Shown: positions 44,412 through 55,648 of the stretch, piece by piece
How positions within the stretch are numbered: the first letter of the stretch is position 1
Layout: each line of letters starts with the position of its first letter
NCBI RefSeq assembly: GCF_035222485.1
Contig: NC_085924.1
Span: 992,001-1,056,000 of the forward strand
Direction: 5' to 3'
Length of the DNA stretch: 64,000 nt
Source of the DNA: Podospora pseudoanserina
Lineage: Eukaryota; Ascomycota; Sordariomycetes; Sordariales; Podosporaceae
Program-made: the position numbers and the translations under genes
The notes under the pieces: generated by a model
Told to the model about the DNA's origin: nothing
Seen by the model: only the letters and a program-made list of their open reading frames with translations
The model's database searches: none

Positions 44412-45943
44412 ATGGCTCTTGCAAAACTCCCCACTGAGCTGCAGACCCGTATCTGCGAAATCTTGAACGAGGAGCATCGGGATAGTCTGGTATCCCTCTC
44501 GTAGACCAACCGACATTTTCGGGCGGTTGCCAATACGTGTCCACTCAGCATTCTGACCTTGATTGTTACGACTGAAGGTTTTGAGAAACTGATCCAAGAT
44601 TGCTCCCAGTTCCTAGGCCAGAATGACGGCTTCCGTCATGTCCATGTCCTTGTGCTCATTGGTTCAACTGTTGTTGACTGGAACTTGGCTGATAATCCGC
44701 TCCCAAGGATATATTTTGGGCGAGGTCCCTCGGATGGATTCGATGACGGCTTTCAAAGCCCTATTTCTCTCTGGCGATCGCGCCGACAAGACGTACCGCC
44801 TCATTCCTGGCAGAGCTCTGATCGGTGGGATTAGAACTGGGGTCCTTTGGCCAACTCCATCAGCCAGTTACCAGGACTCACTGACCTCATATACAAGGCG
44901 GCCGAGGAGCTTCCACACTGTCTGCTGCACGCCATCGAAAATAAGAGTACGATACCACGCCGTGTAACACGGCTTTACCATCACACTTTTCGGCTGCGGA
45001 TGCTGGAAGCTGTCATGCATGCCTAATATCACGTAGATCAAGGCGTATGCGCTGGATATAATGGTCCATACGAATATGACCCAACTCCCACAGCGCCCGT
45101 TATGGATCCTCACGAATACAATATCATCCGATCTCCCTGCCTCTATGGCGTGTTTTTGGTCAGCGTCAAATACACCACCGACCTCATGACAAATGTGGTA
45201 TTGCACATCATGGATGATGGCAAGTACCAGGACACAAAACAAATATTGCAGACCGAAGGACTTGCCCCAAATCTGGGCGAGATTTTCGTGTATGCACACC
45301 GCTCTTCATACTCGGCTCATCCAGAAGCGGAGTTCAGCTGGTAGGGAAACTCGGCAATGGAAATCGACGGCCCCCTCCTCTGCCCATAAAGTGGCTCACT
45401 GTTAGGTCTTCTCTCGACTCTGGACCAGTTGAAATCTGTCAACTACTGGATCTTAGCGCTCTGAAGACTCTCGAGCTCAATTGGCCCCCGAATGAACAGA
45501 GGATTGAATTGTCCGAAAAACTTCGTTTACCTTCCCTGACAACGCTCGTGGTGGACTTGTCTCTACTAGCTCGAGGCCGAAGTAACCATGCCCAAGTCAA
45601 GCACTTCATTCGCGCTCATCCAAGCATCAAGCAATTACAGGTACGCGTATAGGATTGGTCAATCGCCTCATTTGTAGGGGAGAACCATCATGGAACGGTG
45701 TTTCCAAACATGGAGTCCTTATGCTTTCAAAACAGGCGATATAATGACATGTTCAAGGCCGTCGCCAGTTTGCTGATTTCGGCGCGTGAAATTGAAGGCT
45801 TGGGTGCCCTATACCCCAACGTCAAGTGTCTGACCCTTCCTGTCCGTAGGTCAAGGGGCAAAAATGATGAAGTTGCGTTGTATCAAACCATTGGCCACGG
45901 TTTCCCCAAGGGTGGTGGGAGGAGTGGGAAAACAAGGGCTTGA
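44412..45943 (+). pseudogene. Degenerate F-box protein gene
   Basis: The ATG at 44412 opens MALAKLPTELQTRICEIL followed by HRDSLVSLS, a stop, and TNRHFRAVAN, which is an F-box interrupted by a TAG where the family usually has a coding residue (CAG to TAG would be a C-to-T change). The frame continues through CPLSILTLIVTTEGFEKL, then shifts. Later pieces in other frames include LPHCLLHAIENKS, RLYHHTFRLRMLEAVMHA and, at 45698-45943, FPNMESLCFQNRRYNDMFKA with LYPNVKCLTLPV, which resembles the leucine-rich C-terminal half of fungal F-box proteins. F-box proteins select targets for SCF ubiquitin ligases; this copy is dead by several breaks. Confidence 0.7.
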
Positions 45944-46015
45944 GGAAACAAAGGCTACATAGGATTTCGTTGCGAACGACCACACCCTTTTGCATACCTT
46001 TACCATTGCCGCCAA

Positions 46016-46791
46016 TCAGAATGCATCCCACAGGCGGCGCCATGAGCTTCTGGGCCTGGTATTCATTCTGGCATGCCACCTTTTCACCAACTCCTTGCCA
46101 TTTTTATGCCTTTTGTGTTTACCCTGAAGATATGATCCCAAAGCAGCCGCTCCTACCGTCAATGTGATGACGCCTCCGGTGACAGCCATATCTACAACCG
46201 CTGTACCTGCCGCCGCACCCGTCGCCATACCTGCCGCAAAACCGGGCCCTCCACCCATCAGGATTGCCGGTATCATAGCATCCGGATTCCAGCTCTCCCA
46301 GCGATCCGAGATCTCCTTTTCGCTCAAATTGTCTACTATGCACCGCAGGTGCCAGAGGGCAAATTCTTGGCAGTTCCATAAAAAGTTTTGGTATGTCTTT
46401 TCAAAAAGCTCCTTCCATATATCGTTTGCTAAGAATGGGTGAAAATCGATGAGCAATAGGTACCAGTAAGGAGACGGGGTCAGGTACACTTGCCGCATTC
46501 TTCAATCTTGTCATCCGGCCATGTCGTCTTGCATTCACCCAAATTAATAGGCTCATATTCAAGCGCTTTCTTTTGCATTTCCTCGATCCATTCCGACTTG
46601 GGCTTGATGCGCAGGTTGTGCGATAGTCCGCTTGGATCGTCGGGTGTGGCGGCGACTTCGTAGCATGTGTCGCTCACGCAAACTGTCCAATGGTTGATGG
46701 TAGCTTTGCGCCATTTGTTGAGGAGGGGGATTTTGGCAAAGCTACTGATGGGTCGCCTATAGAGGAAAACGTCTCGTTGTGATTGCGACAT
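46016..46791 (-). CDS. Glycine-zipper protein with papain-like H...NCQ pattern, unknown function
   Basis: Exons 46791..46539 and 46488..46016 encode 241 residues. The intron is 50 nt (GTGAAT donor, GATGACA branch, CAAG acceptor); without it the protein stops after EECGKCT, and with it the two halves join in phase as YEPINLVYLTPSPYWYLL. The N-terminal domain has INHWTVCVSDTCYEV (His34) and later FLWNCQEFALWHL (Cys124). A histidine-tryptophan strand followed by N-C-Q and a helix is the arrangement of permuted papain-fold enzymes such as the LRAT/NlpC-P60/PPPDE group, though this is a weak match. Residues about 161-205 form a Gly/Ala-rich hydrophobic zipper (GGGPGFAAGMATGAAAG, then VGAAALG) followed by a basic tail, a membrane-insertion-like module. 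It is divergent from the membrane-protein gene at 47438. Confidence 0.62.
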
Positions 46792-47437
46792 GATGTGGGA
46801 AAGGTATCACTGTTTCGATGATGTCTAGGTGCTAAGAAGGTTGTAGTAATCACTGTTGGACTTGGTGTTTCTCCAGGTTGAACGATCAAAACCGGAGAAG
46901 CCAGAATCGTTATTTCTGTCTTTCCAGTAGGGATAAGATTGGGAGAATACCTTTTTGCAAGATGCGAGTAACGCGTCATGCCCAGCGCTCGAAACCGAAC
47001 AGGCCAATCCTAGTGTCCAGACTGTAGCTTGATCTCGTGGCTATGATTCATAGGTAGCACAGCTGTGCCGCCTCTAGATGATCTTTAGTGTGTGTTTGCC
47101 CATTTTAAGTACGGCAGAGAATCTTCTTTGCCAATCAGGATGGACGGGTACTCCTTACGTCGTGGCGATGCCCTTCAGCTCCCGTCCTCATACATTTTAA
47201 CAGGCTTTCTGCCTGATAAAACAGTGTACGGGCGTACTTTACGCCGTGCAGATCTGAGCCACCAGCCCCAAAGGCAGCCTTTGTCTGTACGACCCCAATG
47301 TTATTCCATCTCAGAGAGGTGCGACAATACAAACCTAAACTTAATTTCTCGACGTTCTCCCAGTATCACCTGAACAGGATTCCTTTCTTCTTTACCCTGT
47401 TGACTTTTGCACTAGGTACTAGCCGTCTGCTCTCAAG
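46792..47437. other. Divergent promoter region
   Basis: About 650 bp separates the starts of the glycine-zipper gene (-) and the membrane-protein gene (+). Open frames here are short and not protein-like. Shared regulation is possible. Confidence 0.4.
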
Positions 47438-48339
47438 ATGGAGACATCCAACTATACCCGGGACTCGGGTCCACCCAAGAACTGCGATACAGTCCCCAGA
47501 AGTCTCTTTTTCAGAATCTTTGCCTTCAGCTATTCCGCTGCTTTACGCTACCACACCGTCCAGCCAATGCATTGTATCCAGCTCAACCAAAACTATCGCG
47601 AGGCCAAGCATGACGTCATCGCAGCACTGGCTCGCTTCCGTAAGACGAAATCAGAGGAGCTGAGATTTGTTCAAGGAGCAGTCAGTATACACACCCCACC
47701 CCTGAACCCTCAAAAATGATCCAGTCTAATATGGCACCTAGGCAGCGCTGTCCGGAGCAGCAGTAATAGGCGTCTTCTCCTGGCCCTCGACAGAAAGAAC
47801 AGTCTGGATAGCCAAGATGCTCTGGAACTGGAGTTTGTTTCTCTCTTTCTTTGCTCTGATCAGCTCGGCTCACCAACGGCTGCTCCGGCTGCTACCCAAG
47901 GACCCGAGTGATGAGCTCAGCGAGGCCGACCTGGCCAGGTGTCTCAGTCTGTTCTTGCAACCTCCTGTCCCGCCTGGGAAAGGGGACAGGATGTTCCAGC
48001 GGGGGATCAGCCGCCGTATGGTCTGGTTCTGGCAGTGTCCGACTATGCTTATGAGTTTTTCTTGGGTGTTATTTCTGGTTGGGTATACGCTTCACTTGTT
48101 GACACCGGTGTTTGACGCCTCCCTGGCGGAGTTTAATACGGTTGTGAGTTTGTATTTTATGCTCGATCCCCATGGGAGCCGTGTTCTAAGTTACCGACAT
48201 ATAGCCTGCCATCGTTACCGTGTGTGGCTGCACATTTGTGGTTGCCAACTTCTTTTTTTGTGCCGAGCTGTGTCAGAGGCGCATTTCGAAGGCCAGCCAT
48301 GGGATTATTGAGACCGGCCCGAATGTATTGCCAGTATAG
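47438..48339 (+). CDS. Multi-pass membrane protein, function unknown
   Basis: Three exons (47438..47680, 47742..48143, 48205..48339), all splitting in phase 0 and joined by two 61-nt introns, encode 259 residues. The cytosolic N-terminus (METSNYTRDSGPPKNCD) contains a helical segment ending QNYREAKHDVIAALARFRKT. Hydrophobic segments follow at about AALSGAAVIGVFSW, LWNWSLFLSFFALIS, TMLMSFSWVLFLVGYTLHLL and AIVTVCGCTFVVANFFF. A soluble loop (KDPSDELSEADLARCLSLFL) lies between helices 2 and 3. The last intron has a GTGAGT donor and an ATAG acceptor. No known domain is recognised. Such small three- or four-helix proteins are common beside fungal recognition genes, so a link with the divergent glycine-zipper gene is worth testing. 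Confidence 0.65.
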
Positions 48340-48776
48340 CGTGTGATACAGCTAGAGATTTCATCACACTTGAAGGAGAAGACAGCTTTGCACAAGATAT
48401 GGCAAAGACAGTTAGACAAATATACTCTACAGGCAGGTTAAAGAAGTCACTAATACACCAAATCTATCTACCTTCCCTCACATAACCAACACACACTGAC
48501 ATGATATGATGGAAGCCTTTTTCCAACCCTACATGTGCTTCTCCCTGACATTGACCCTATTCCAATCAGGACTTGTTCAAATCGTCGACAACAATCCCGC
48601 CATTCTCTCCCACCACATAGTGACTCTGATTACCGGCCACAGCCGGCGGCATCTCGGCCGCCACTCGGAATCCCCGATAACACGACTACCACTGGGCATA
48701 GCCAACGAAGACCCGCACTGCCGGCAATCAATAATTCTCACAGCCAGCTGGCAGTCCGCCTCTGGCACCCGCAAAG

Positions 48777-49655
48777 GTGTACAACAATCACCCTGCTTGA
48801 CATATACCGCCCACACCACCGTTATTGACTGAACGAAAGGACCACAATTGTTAGTATCTTTTCATGCCTGGAGGTCAGGCAAGGGAAAGAAAGAGAGTCA
48901 CTCACACTTGGTATAATTCTCCCTCACCAACAACCAACCCGTAATCACACTCTGCGACATCCCCAGCGGGAACTCAAAGCTCTGCCTCTTGACAGTAGTA
49001 ACACACCCACCCACCCACTCGACCCGAAAGTAGTAGTTCACCCTTTGCTATCTGTCTCGCGGAATGTGATGGGGGCATCCCCGGACCCAATGGTGTGTCG
49101 TCGTCACCCATTCCTCTGCGTAGACTGCTAAAAATCAACCGAGAACCGATCTTGATCCCCGGATTGAAGGTCTGCGTGCCCCGGAAAGTCGCTCTCCTTG
49201 AAGCAGTTGTTCGTTCCTCTCGTCAACGGCTTGGTATTGGGGTTGGAGGTAGGGATAGGAACCGTTGGTTTGGTCGAGGTCCTCCCCTTAACCAACGTGT
49301 ACACATTCCATCCAGGCCCGCCGGGGGTGGGTGCCACGCCTGTGTCATCAGACCACGGCGACGTGTAGGCTGCCCTTCGGGGGCAATTGGAAGATGTGTA
49401 CGTTGTCGTTGTTGTGGGCTTCATACAGCCGGAGGCGGTGGAGGGCTCGGTGGATGTGCAGGTTGTCTTCATGGTGAGCTTGGTGGAGGTCGAATAGAGT
49501 CTGCAGTGCACTGTTTTGTGGACGACGGCCTGGCTGTTCACTGCATTGAGTTCACTTGCATGTTGGTGGCGGTGAAGTTCGGTCGAATGGAGTCCCGCCG
49601 GTGATGGAGTTTTCATCACGGTCAACCAAGCCGGCAAAGCATGGTCATTCACCAT
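48777..49655 (-). pseudogene. Remnant of a secreted Thr/Cys-rich protein (chitinase-tail-like), broken
   Basis: On the minus strand a Thr-rich linker (KPTTTTTYTSSNC) is followed by GTNNCFKESDFPGHADL, DRFSVDFC, SFEFPLGMSQSVITGWLL and, after a plausible intron, an NNGGVGG-type ending. This cysteine and Gly pattern resembles the C-terminal domain found on some large secreted fungal proteins, including certain GH18 chitinases, but the match is from memory and weak. The catalytic part is not visible. The element is broken in several places and is treated as a fossil. Confidence 0.35.
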
Positions 49656-51240
49656 TTACGATGGAATCATCGGCATGGATGTGGCGTGAGACAGGGAACC
49701 TGGAGGCCTGGCTCCTTGACTCCTTGATCTATGCCTTCACTAACGTGAGAGGGGTGCTTCTACCGGAAGTGGTCCGTACCCTCGTAGACTTTTCGTTCTA
49801 CTTCAGGGCAGCGATATCTCCATCTTTTGCAGGCTGACATCTCACCTACCCGGAGTCGTAACATCTGCGAACCTTTGGGCGTCACGATGGCCACTCTGCC
49901 TATCCCTTTCCGACGCTGAAAGAAGAAGGCTGCAGCGTTGCTGTTCCAGCTCAGTCCAATCGTCTGGGCTCTCGTCCATCCGCGTCTCGGAGACATCAAT
50001 CAGCCAGCAATGTAAGCACTCTGCCACCAGTCCCATGCCCAGTCTTTTGCAGAGGACATGGTGTGGTAAGCACAGTTGCCAATTCCAAACGACAGACACC
50101 AAGCCAACGGAGATGCCACCAACCACAGCAGGGTACTTACTTTGGCCCGTCAGAATGCGAACGTTTATGGAACAAGGGACCCCGATGGGCCTCGATTGCT
50201 TGTATCTCTGCACGTGGGCAACTTGCGGTGCAGCCTCATGCGTGCTCAACCGCCGCGAACTACGCTATCCAACCGTCGACGTCCATCTTTCAGGAAATGC
50301 TACTTCCAGTCTTCGCAAGCGACTTTTCCATCAGGACCGTTTCATGTGGTCACCGGAGGACATAGACAGAAACCCGACTTCAAACCTGGGCTACAGCCGA
50401 ATCGGATTGGACCAACAGTTTGCTGACTACCGCGATTATCACCTGCTTATCCTCGAGTAGGGCCCAGAGCAAACGGTTGCCAAACAGAGAGTAATTCCGG
50501 ATGTTGATGGCAAGGCCTTCCAATAGGAACCAATATGGTACATGGCCGTACTGTCGTGGCCATTGTGAGTGACAGAGCCGTGTGAATGGCCCATATTTGG
50601 GAAACGGCTGATAGGGGGCTTGTCATAATGGCCCGTAGGTCTTGGGCGCCTTGGTAGGATGGCAGCCTGGATATCGGGTGTCTGGCAAGCGAGTTCGGCC
50701 TGGGTGAGATGTATCCCCGTACGATCTTCTTTCTTGGGTTCTTGATCTTTGAAGCATGTCTGCTGCTGGGTATGGCCTTCCATATTCTTACTAGAAGCAG
50801 ACGCACTGCTGGAACCTGTTGTAAAGTTAACGCGGGCATTCAACCCAGCAAGAGGGGAGCCGAGTCAGGTTCCATAAGACATGGTCATTGGGCTTCAAGC
50901 GCCACCTCGAACGCAGAGACTGCTGCTTTCGTCACATGACAGCGAGCCTTACGCCCTGAAGCTATTCAGATAGTTCATGCTCAACCAGTGAACGTGGGTG
51001 TCTCCACTGGCTTTGCAGCCCTAAAGATTGCATTATCAACCACCACGCGGATAGTGGGCTTGGCATGTCATATGCGTTTCACTATCCATCTTATTTCTCA
51101 TCAAGTGCTTACGTTCCAGCGGCCTATTCCCAATATGTTGTCTATCGCACAACGTTGACATGAAAGCCCTGAGTTACCACAAAAATACCATCGCACCATA
51201 GTCATCGCCACCCGCAGAGCTAGGTACCGAAATAAGATGC
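49656..51240. other. Intergenic, no gene supported
   Basis: About 1.6 kb with open frames up to 140 codons on both strands (for example 50035-50460 plus and 50439-50843 minus), none with a domain or a consistent coding pattern. Some may be further decayed parts of the secreted protein to the left. No repeat was seen. Confidence 0.35.
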
Positions 51241-53159
51241 CTAGAGCTTGGCGCCACCTTCATCATCATCATCATCCTCCTCCTCCTTACGACCGCGAGT
51301 GACACTCAACTGACCCATCAATCTGCTGACCTCCTCCATAGACTCTCCCTCCATGTACTCCCCCTGGTCACCATCAGTCTCATCCTCCACCTCCTCCACC
51401 TCCTCCAACACCAACCTCCCCCGCCTACCACGACCTTGAACACTCCCACTTCCACTACCCATATTCCCATGCAGGCCAGCCTGCGCTTGCATCAACCTCC
51501 CCTCCGTCAAACCACCCCTCACGCTCCCCGCAGCTGTGACCGCAGACCCAAACGGATCCGAAGGCGTAGCCCGACTATCATGTCTACTCCCCCTCCATCC
51601 CCTCCTCTCCACCAACAGCCCCGTCACCTCCTTTTTCAGCGTCTTGATCATCTCCTCAATCACATTCTTCCTCTCCCTCACCAACATTTCCACTGCCCCA
51701 TTCACCATCGACCCCTGGATGATATCCGCCACCCTCCACCTATGATACAAATTGCCGTGTCCCTTTCTCCTATCCACCTTGGCGGGAGAAGCATCAAAGT
51801 ACATGTCACACAGCATGCAAGTGGGCTTGGAACAGCCGATGTACCTCCCGAATTTATCCTCCATGAAGAAATCCCAATGTGCATCCTCCCTGCCAGGGGA
51901 AGGGCAAAGGGTCTCCCTGCGGAGGTTGGACAAGAGTGTTACTTCTGCATGGACGGTGGTGATGTATTTGGGGTCTTTGATGGAATTTTTGAGGCCGGCG
52001 TCGAAATCCCTGGCTTGGAGCTGGGGGGAAAAGAAGTCGTAAGCGTCGTGAACTTCAACGTCGGTGGTGAGGCGGTTGAGGAGGTCTTTGCCTGTGCACA
52101 TTCTTTCCTTGATCTGGAGGGGGCTGGGGAGCTTAGCTGGGGAGGGGTATGGGATGACTTCGGGGGACTCGAAGAGGTCGGGCCATTTCCCGCGGGCGAC
52201 AATGAAGACGCGGATGGCGAGGGTATATGAGTGGAGGCGGCCGATGGCGTGGCGAGTTTTGATCCAAGGGGAAGCGGGGCTGTCGTTCTCTGGGGACGAT
52301 TTCGAGACGTTCTCCGAGGAGGGGGCTTTGAGGCGGAGGAAGGAGGCAAAGGAGGAGGTGTGGGATTTTTTGAGGGCCATGAGGAGGCGGTAAGTTTCTT
52401 GGGTGACTGTTGAGGTGAGATGTTAGTTGTGGACAGACTTGGGACGAAGATAACATGGGGACCTAGCATGGCACATACAGGACAGGAGATCATGGGGCCA
52501 AGAGGCCACCGCTGCCTCGGCAATCGGAAGTAGCTCCCGCAGGCGTCCTGCCATTGTGGCTGGTTTGTGTCAGCTTTAGCTCCCATCGATAGATTTCCAG
52601 GTGCCAGTAACTTACCCTCAGCGCCAGAGTCCTTGGCGCAGCTCTCAAGGCAAAGTCCAATATTGTCAACCAATGTTCTGAGGTACTTGTACAGGCGCCA
52701 CCGACAGTACGCGATGACCTTCTTCAACAGACTGTCCGAGACGGCCTTGACCTTGGCTTCATCTTCCAGATCTTGCCCTTTCATGCTTCCAAGTACTTTC
52801 AAAATCTCGTCAGACAAAAACTTCTTGACCCCGGCCATCTGTGTCTTGGTGCGACTATTAGAGGCAATCCAGTATTCCACCTGACCAGGCTGGACAATCA
52901 TGGCGCTCGTGACGGTGTCTCCCCCATGCTTGGTATCACAAATTTGCGCAATCTTGTTGACAAAGCACCTATACAGGGCGCGATCGTCGTCGGGGGTGGT
53001 AACAATAGAGTCATCGTCCGGCGTATGGGGGTTCGACACATGGGGAAGTGCATTATTCAGGGCACAGAAGAGGTGAATGGCCCCATAAAGTCGCTTTGCC
53101 TGGCTGGGAGCTAGCGGGACGGGTGTGGAGGTTTGAGCGGGGAGTGTTGCGCTGGGCAT
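51241..53159 (-). CDS. OTT_1508-like deaminase, paralogue A
   Basis: Exons 53159..52616, 52559..52479 and 52406..51241 encode 596 residues. The introns are 56 nt (GTAAGT, GCTGACA) and 72 nt (GTATGT, CTAACAT). The N-terminal half holds the conserved block YRCFVNKIAQICDTKHGGDT and EYWIASNSRT. The C-terminal half is a deaminase-fold domain: TTVHAEVTLL (His361-Ala-Glu363) and GCSKPTCMLCDMYF (Cys405 and Cys408) supply the zinc ligands and catalytic glutamate of the cytidine-deaminase superfamily. This matches the OTT_1508-like family, known from Orientia and widely expanded in fungi; its substrate is not established. A Gly/Arg-rich linker and a very acidic tail (EEEDDDDDEGG) end the protein. It is paralogous to the gene at 58466-60107 and divergent from the C2H2 gene at 54508. 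Confidence 0.85.
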
Positions 53160-54507
53160 GTTGAGGGAATGTTTGAACGGAACGAAGGGGGTCAGAAGAT
53201 AATTCAGTGAAGGATTTGAGATGTTTCGACGGGCAACTTGATTAAGAACCGTGATCTGGTTAGTAGAGCACACGAAACGAGAATGACGGGAGAAGCAACT
53301 TGAAATTTATAATCATCCCACCATCTCAGCTAGGGACCTGGTGATGTCGTCTGTCGTCTTCGCATTGTCCGTATGCCCCTCTCCCCTGTATGCCTCTTTG
53401 GCGGGAGGATACAGGAAATCTGCCTCGAACAAGCTTGGGTCGCAACCTGGGCCAACTCACTGGTTAGTGATTGGAGGATTGGCTGGTTGGATGACCACAT
53501 CGCTCGACCCATCACCAACCAAAGGTTTCAAGGCGTCCATCGGCAACAAACAGAACGAAGAGTCGAGAAATGACGGTCAGTTTTGTTCTTTGAGATTCTG
53601 GCAGGAAAGCAGAAGTTTGTGGGCGAGCTGTGGCAGAATGATTGACTTGTGGGGGGTCGGTCCAATGATAACAGTTCGACTGGGTCCAGTTGGCGTTCCG
53701 CCGTGTCACCGTGGCAGCGCTGTCTTGCGTGCCGAGACTGTGGGCCTCGGCCTCGGTGCATATTCCGGCAGTGCGCTAACCATGCCGGCGCGCAGGTTGC
53801 CTTGGAAGCATAGGGACCCCGTTGCGGGCCTCAAACCCGCTCCTCTCAGAATAATGGTGCCTCCGGATTGCGAACCACGGTGGGCCAGCACAATGTTCCT
53901 CGGCCAGCTGATTTGGGCTTAGTATTTGAGTAACCGTATTTGCCCTTGAAACAGAATGTCAGTTGTCTTGGAGGGTCCAGTGGAACACGCGCTGGGTTTG
54001 CATCTACCTTATGTAATGCTCAAGTTGTCAGGGAGAAGTTCGACATTGAGAAACTAGGGAGCACCGAGGGGTAAGGGAACGGATGTCGAATGACCTTTAG
54101 TTGCAACACTGTTACTGACCGGTGGTGTGGGAACGATAGTCACCATCGGCTGCTACTGTCACCAACTCAACCAACACATCTGTCTTCATCCCCACATTAC
54201 AACACTTTCACTTGACGCTAAACATTCTGCAGGCTTGCAAATTGGCATGCTTGAGTTTCTGTAAGTCCCACACCCATTGTTACCAGGGATAACGGCCCCA
54301 GATGTGGGACGAAAGCCAGGCGAGGTTGGGATTTCGGAACAGCAGTGGTAACGGTCCAGGTCGAATAGTACCTTTTCACAGGTCCCTCAGCTTGTGTTTG
54401 GTGCCTTCTCCCGCGGCAACATCGCAGACCAGGGTGCTGAAAGCGAATCGGACCAGGCCTGCCCTGACACTATTAGCACTTTGCATCCAGATTGCCACTG
54501 GTTCCCC
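53160..54507. other. Divergent promoter region between deaminase A and the C2H2 gene
   Basis: About 1.35 kb between starts. A 193-codon plus-strand frame (53341-53922) and minus-strand shadows have no recognisable motif. A GC-rich hairpin with a 7-base loop near 53830-53845 resembles an isolated tRNA T-arm, but no complete tRNA can be folded around it. Confidence 0.4.
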
Positions 54508-55648
54508 ATGCCTTCTAGCAGGGTGTCCAAAGGAAAACAGCGAGCATCGGAATGGGCGCCTTACGACCACCCCTCTTCTCTAATGGGTCATGAAATGTAC
54601 GAGGAGCTTGTTCCGGGGCAGGGGGCCATCGATCCCAGGCTCCTACAAAATGACTTCGATCCGGCACCTCCTGAACCTTTGGACTATCCAGCTGGGCCGA
54701 CTGAGTACATGGCTCCGGCTGAGGCCCAGCACGATACACCCGCTCTAGCTCCATCCACATACGTTACAGGGAGCCATCAGATTGACTACACCAACAACTA
54801 CCGCGACGCTCAAAATCAGTTTCCCACGTCCCAGGTCGACAGCTTTGTGCCATCTTATCCTTCGAGTTCCGGCCACGAGTCTTAGTACTCCACGGCCCAA
54901 CAGAACTCGAGTGTGCCTGCAACTTTGGATCTTGCAGTACAACAAGAAGCACAAACTGACCAAGACTTGCGACTTTTCTTCTCCGACCTTTCAGTTTCGA
55001 ATCCACTTTTCACCGCTTCGGGGACAGCTTCAACGATTCCTTCCACCACTCCTTACACCTACCAAACGTTCGACACCAACAACAGCCAACTCGCCTGCAC
55101 AATCATTCCTACAGCAATGACGTCTCATGATATTGCACACACCAGTTACGAAGAACAGGACTACTCAGTGGACCCCAGTCTCTACCAACATGAAGACACC
55201 TCTTACTACACGGCTGGCGAAGCTTCTACTTCCTATGCACAGCCCTACTCACAAGAACTCGACACCACCGAAGCCTCGCCGACCAGCTCTGACCCCCATA
55301 AATGTTATGTTTGTGGAAAGTTCTTCAGGCGGAAATGTGATCTTGAGTTCGTCCAACCTGCATCACGCATCCTCTGAGTCTTCTCTAGCTGACACCCCAC
55401 CCACAAACAGCAAGCATATGAACAATCACACCAAACGCCGCCAGTGCCCTTTCGTCGATTGTGAAGGTGGTGGAGCCGAGACTAAAGACCTCAATCGACA
55501 CCTGTGGACTCACCATCCCCAATATGCCTCTGCAGAGAACATCCCCAAGGACGAGGAGTGGTGCGGCTTCCAAGGGTGCGGGTATCATGGACGTCGGGAC
55601 AATGTGAAGAGACATAGGGACAACCATAACCACTGGCCTTCGGCGTAA
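54508..55648 (+). CDS. Three-finger C2H2 zinc-finger protein, paralogue 1; internal TAG
   Basis: The ATG at 54508 (MPSSRVSKGKQRASEW) opens a long Ser/Thr/Gln/Tyr-rich disordered region, and an intron at 55347..55410 rebuilds the first finger as CYVCGKFFRRKCDLDKHMNN plus H. Two more follow: CPFVDC with AETKDLNRHLWTHH, and CGFQGC with RRDNVKRHRDNH. The end is at 55648. A TAG at 54883-54885 interrupts the disordered region. It is either a true stop (CAG to TAG) or is removed in a 51-nt intron (54835..54885), which would keep frame but has a weak GTCGAC donor. A putative DNA-binding regulator; being divergent from deaminase A it may control it. It is paralogous to the gene at 56542-57630. Confidence 0.6.

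Noticed and set aside
50035-50460. 141-codon plus-strand frame with GNATSSLRKRLFH-like segments
   Set aside because: No start context, no motif, and it overlaps equally long frames on the other strand.
53820-53890. Possible tRNA (hairpin GCGGG / 7-base loop / CCCGC on the minus strand)
   Set aside because: The T-loop lacks the conserved TTC, and no matching acceptor, D or anticodon stems can be folded around it.
53341-53922. 193-codon plus-strand frame in the deaminase-A/C2H2 gap
   Set aside because: No recognisable family, no splice or codon pattern, and it lies in a promoter region.
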